The translations under genes were made by a program, and so were the position numbers. The notes beneath the pieces were generated by a model. That model had not been told where the DNA came from. It did not search any database and was given only the letters and a program-made list of their open reading frames with translations. Below, piece after piece: positions 62,272 through 64,000 of a DNA stretch of 64,000 nt; the stretch's first letter is position 1; every line of letters begins with the position of its first letter. The stretch is from the NCBI RefSeq assembly GCF_039724765.1, contig NZ_CP155729.1:2241501-2305500 (forward strand), in the 5' to 3' direction. The DNA is from Sagittula stellata E-37. Its GTDB lineage: Bacteria > Pseudomonadota > Alphaproteobacteria > Rhodobacterales > Rhodobacteraceae.

Positions 62272-64000
62272 ATGGCTCTACCTGGGCGAACGATCGCGCA
62301 GGGCAATCCGCCCGCGTCCGATCATCAGGTCGATCAGACAGACCTTGGCGACTGGATGGAGGAGATCGAGGAGGGCGTTGCGGGTGTCACCGCCATCAGC
62401 GACCGCGTCTCGGACATCGAATCTGACTATGCGAGGGCCACCGCGCTCGAAGTCGAGCGCGGGCGGATCGCCACGCTGGAAGCGACGTCCGGCGCCGAGA
62501 CTCCGCAGGGCGCCTGGGCACCCTCGGGAGGCTCTTTTCCCGGCGGCGGGACTGCGCAGACCGGTGACTACTGGGAAGCCACGGATACCGGAACAATCGA
62601 CAGCGTGTCGTTTGTCGCCGGTGACCAGATCATCGCGCTGATCGACAATGCCAGCACCTCGACGTACGCCGGGGACTGGTTCAAGCGGGAGGGGGGCGCC
62701 GTCACGTCCGTCGCAGGCAGGACCGGTGCGGTGGTCTTGACCAAGTCGGATGTCGGCTTGGGCAATGTCGACAATACTCCGGACGCGGACAAGCCGGTAT
62801 CGACAGCTCAGCAGGCCGCGCTGGACGCAAAGGCACCGCTGGCAGACCCGGCCTTTACTGGCACGCCCACGGCACCGACTGCGCCCGCGGGTACTTCGAC
62901 GACGCAAATTGCGACAACGGCCTTTGTTGGCGCGGCGGTTGCCGGCACCGTCACTTCTGACCAGATCAGCCAGGTGTTCGACGGCGGAGAGGCCATCACG
63001 GACGGCGACGCCTCTCTGGCTGACAGCAACTTCGGCGCCAACATCACGACATATTTTGTGGTGCCCGACACCGCGCGCGACATCTATGTAACGAGCGTCT
63101 CGGTCAATCTTACCGGGGCGGGGACGGGCAACCTTATCGTGGCAACCCCCGTCGGTGAAATCCGCTATGTCTCCGAACTGCTCACGGTCGCGGGTGCTGG
63201 CGAGACGGCCCTTGCGCCGGCGGCCTTCGTGCTTCCCGCAGGGGCATGTTACGGCTGGCGCCGTGCGTCCGGTGGATCGGTGCGGCGCGGAGCGCTGGGG
63301 ACGGACCCCGACAGCTTTTCCATCAGCCCAGCTACACTGCCCGACGTGGGAGACATACTTGCGCGCACCGCAAACACCTATCAGCCCGCCGTCGAGGTTT
63401 CCGGCACCGGCCTGTTCCCGGCGGTGTCGGAGCTGCAAGATCTTCGGGGCGCCGTGCAGGGGCCTGACTACACCGCCAACGTTGTGACAGATGCGATCAC
63501 GGCAGCAGACGGTGCGTACTACGATCTGGCGGAAGTATATGTGGAGCGCACGGCGCCAGCGACAGCTTCGGAAGTCGGGCAGTTGGTCGGGACGCTTGCT
63601 GACAGCGCCAACAGCTACGACATGGCCGCGCCCGCAGATGCCGCGCGCCCGCGCCTGTCGTGGATTGGACACGGACCCGCACTGCAATTCGATGGGTCCG
63701 ATGACTATCTCGACAGCGCAGCCTTGGGTGCAATGGTCGGGGACTTTTCCGCGGGCTTCACGGCTACTGTGACCGTTCAACCGACGCCCTGGCTGCTGAC
63801 CGCCGCCGCCGGGCTGCTGTCGCTGGTAGATGGCAGCAACGCGCTGAAAATCTACATTGGCACCACCTCTGGAAACTACATTGTCGGGCCTGGTGGCAAC
63901 ATTCTTGGCCCTGTCACGGATGAACCGGCCTCGATCACTGTCACGTGGTCTGGCGGCACATTCTCCGCGTGGCTGAACGGACAGCGTGTCGTGAAGGGCG
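62272..64000 (+). CDS. phage tail fibre protein, 3' end outside the window
   Basis: An open frame of at least 576 codons reaching the window edge, starting MALPGRTIAQGNPPASDHQV. It has a coiled-coil-like beginning, a typical fibre repeat motif (LGNVDNTPDADKPVSTAQQA, PLADPAFTGTPTAPTAPAGT) and, near the edge, a LamG/concanavalin-like stretch (LQFDGSDDYLDSAALGAMVG, ITVTWSGGTFSAWLNGQRVV) that may bind sugars. GAGAGG precedes the ATG. GC is lower than in the structural genes upstream. An open frame on the other strand (62278-63780) is an antisense shadow. Confidence 0.85.
   Translation, partial: MALPGRTIAQGNPPASDHQVDQTDLGDWMEEIEEGVAGVTAISDRVSDIESDYARATALEVERGRIATLEATSGAETPQGAWAPSGGSFPGGGTAQTGDYWEATDTGTIDSVSFVAGDQIIALIDNASTSTYAGDWFKREGGAVTSVAGRTGAVVLTKSDVGLGNVDNTPDADKPVSTAQQAALDAKAPLADPAFTGTPTAPTAPAGTSTTQIATTAFVGAAVAGTVTSDQISQVFDGGEAITDGDASLADSNFGANITTYFVVPDTARDIYVTSVSVNLTGAGTGNLIVATPVGEIRYVSELLTVAGAGETALAPAAFVLPAGACYGWRRASGGSVRRGALGTDPDSFSISPATLPDVGDILARTANTYQPAVEVSGTGLFPAVSELQDLRGAVQGPDYTANVVTDAITAADGAYYDLAEVYVERTAPATASEVGQLVGTLADSANSYDMAAPADAARPRLSWIGHGPALQFDGSDDYLDSAALGAMVGDFSAGFTATVTVQPTPWLLTAAAGLLSLVDGSNALKIYIGTTSGNYIVGPGGNILGPVTDEPASITVTWSGGTFSAWLNGQRVVKG

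Noticed and set aside
62278..63780. 500-codon minus-strand open frame at the window end
   Set aside because: Opposite to a tail fibre frame with typical repeat motifs, good start and correct place in the late operon.
46361..64000. Gene transfer agent instead of a prophage
   Set aside because: Some tail proteins resemble those of gene transfer agents, but an integrase, a split tRNA attachment site, a repressor/Cro switch, a GpA-type terminase and a replication module all indicate a temperate phage.

Overview
The window looks like a chromosome segment from a high-GC alphaproteobacterium of the Rhodobacteraceae/Roseobacteraceae (Rhodobacterales). This rests on recognisable proteins and gene order: lpxI-lpxB, a YceD/DUF177 gene followed by rpmF-plsX-fabH with ihfA and a MerR gene behind them, argS-SPOR-nagZ-scpA-scpB, bamE next to an olsB-like gene, and the long alphaproteobacterial form of dCTP deaminase. 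All calls were made by reading; no database search was run.

Positions 1 to about 39,580 are host backbone. They encode lipid A synthesis (lpxI partial, lpxB), transketolase, ZapA, iron-sulfur and redox handling (monothiol glutaredoxin, BolA-like protein, A-type carrier), exonuclease III, dGTPase, a cation/proton antiporter, ArgS, NagZ, condensin partners ScpA/ScpB, dCTP deaminase, tRNA-Pro(GGG), IHF-alpha, fatty-acid and phospholipid initiation (plsX, fabH), L32, BamE, an OlsB-like acyltransferase, Uup, an AbrB-type permease, a histone-deacetylase-like hydrolase and a two-domain fasciclin protein.

Two islands stand out in the backbone. (1) 9014-12084 holds a structured regulatory region, a protein built almost entirely of ten 20-residue VExFTSWSGP repeats, a 352-residue protein of unknown function predicted to be helical, and a translationally coupled EamA exporter. 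It reads like a precursor, processing factor and exporter cassette, and is my best candidate for an undescribed system. (2) 26666-29157 holds a LysM protein with two unknown partners, wedged between fabH and ihfA.

From 39,581 to the window end lies a siphovirus-type prophage, integrated in a tRNA-Gly(CCC) gene whose 3' half remains at the left junction. Order: tyrosine integrase, Xis-like protein, small genes, a repressor/Cro-like divergent switch with four matching operators, early genes including a DUF1376-like replication protein, a candidate origin, then terminase, head-tail joining protein, portal, a protease-capsid fusion, head decoration, tail completion, tail tube, tail chaperone with a clear -1 frameshift site, tape measure, distal tail, a Cys-peptidase-like protein, host-specificity protein and a tail fibre cut by the window edge. 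Lysis genes and the right attachment site would lie beyond 64,000.
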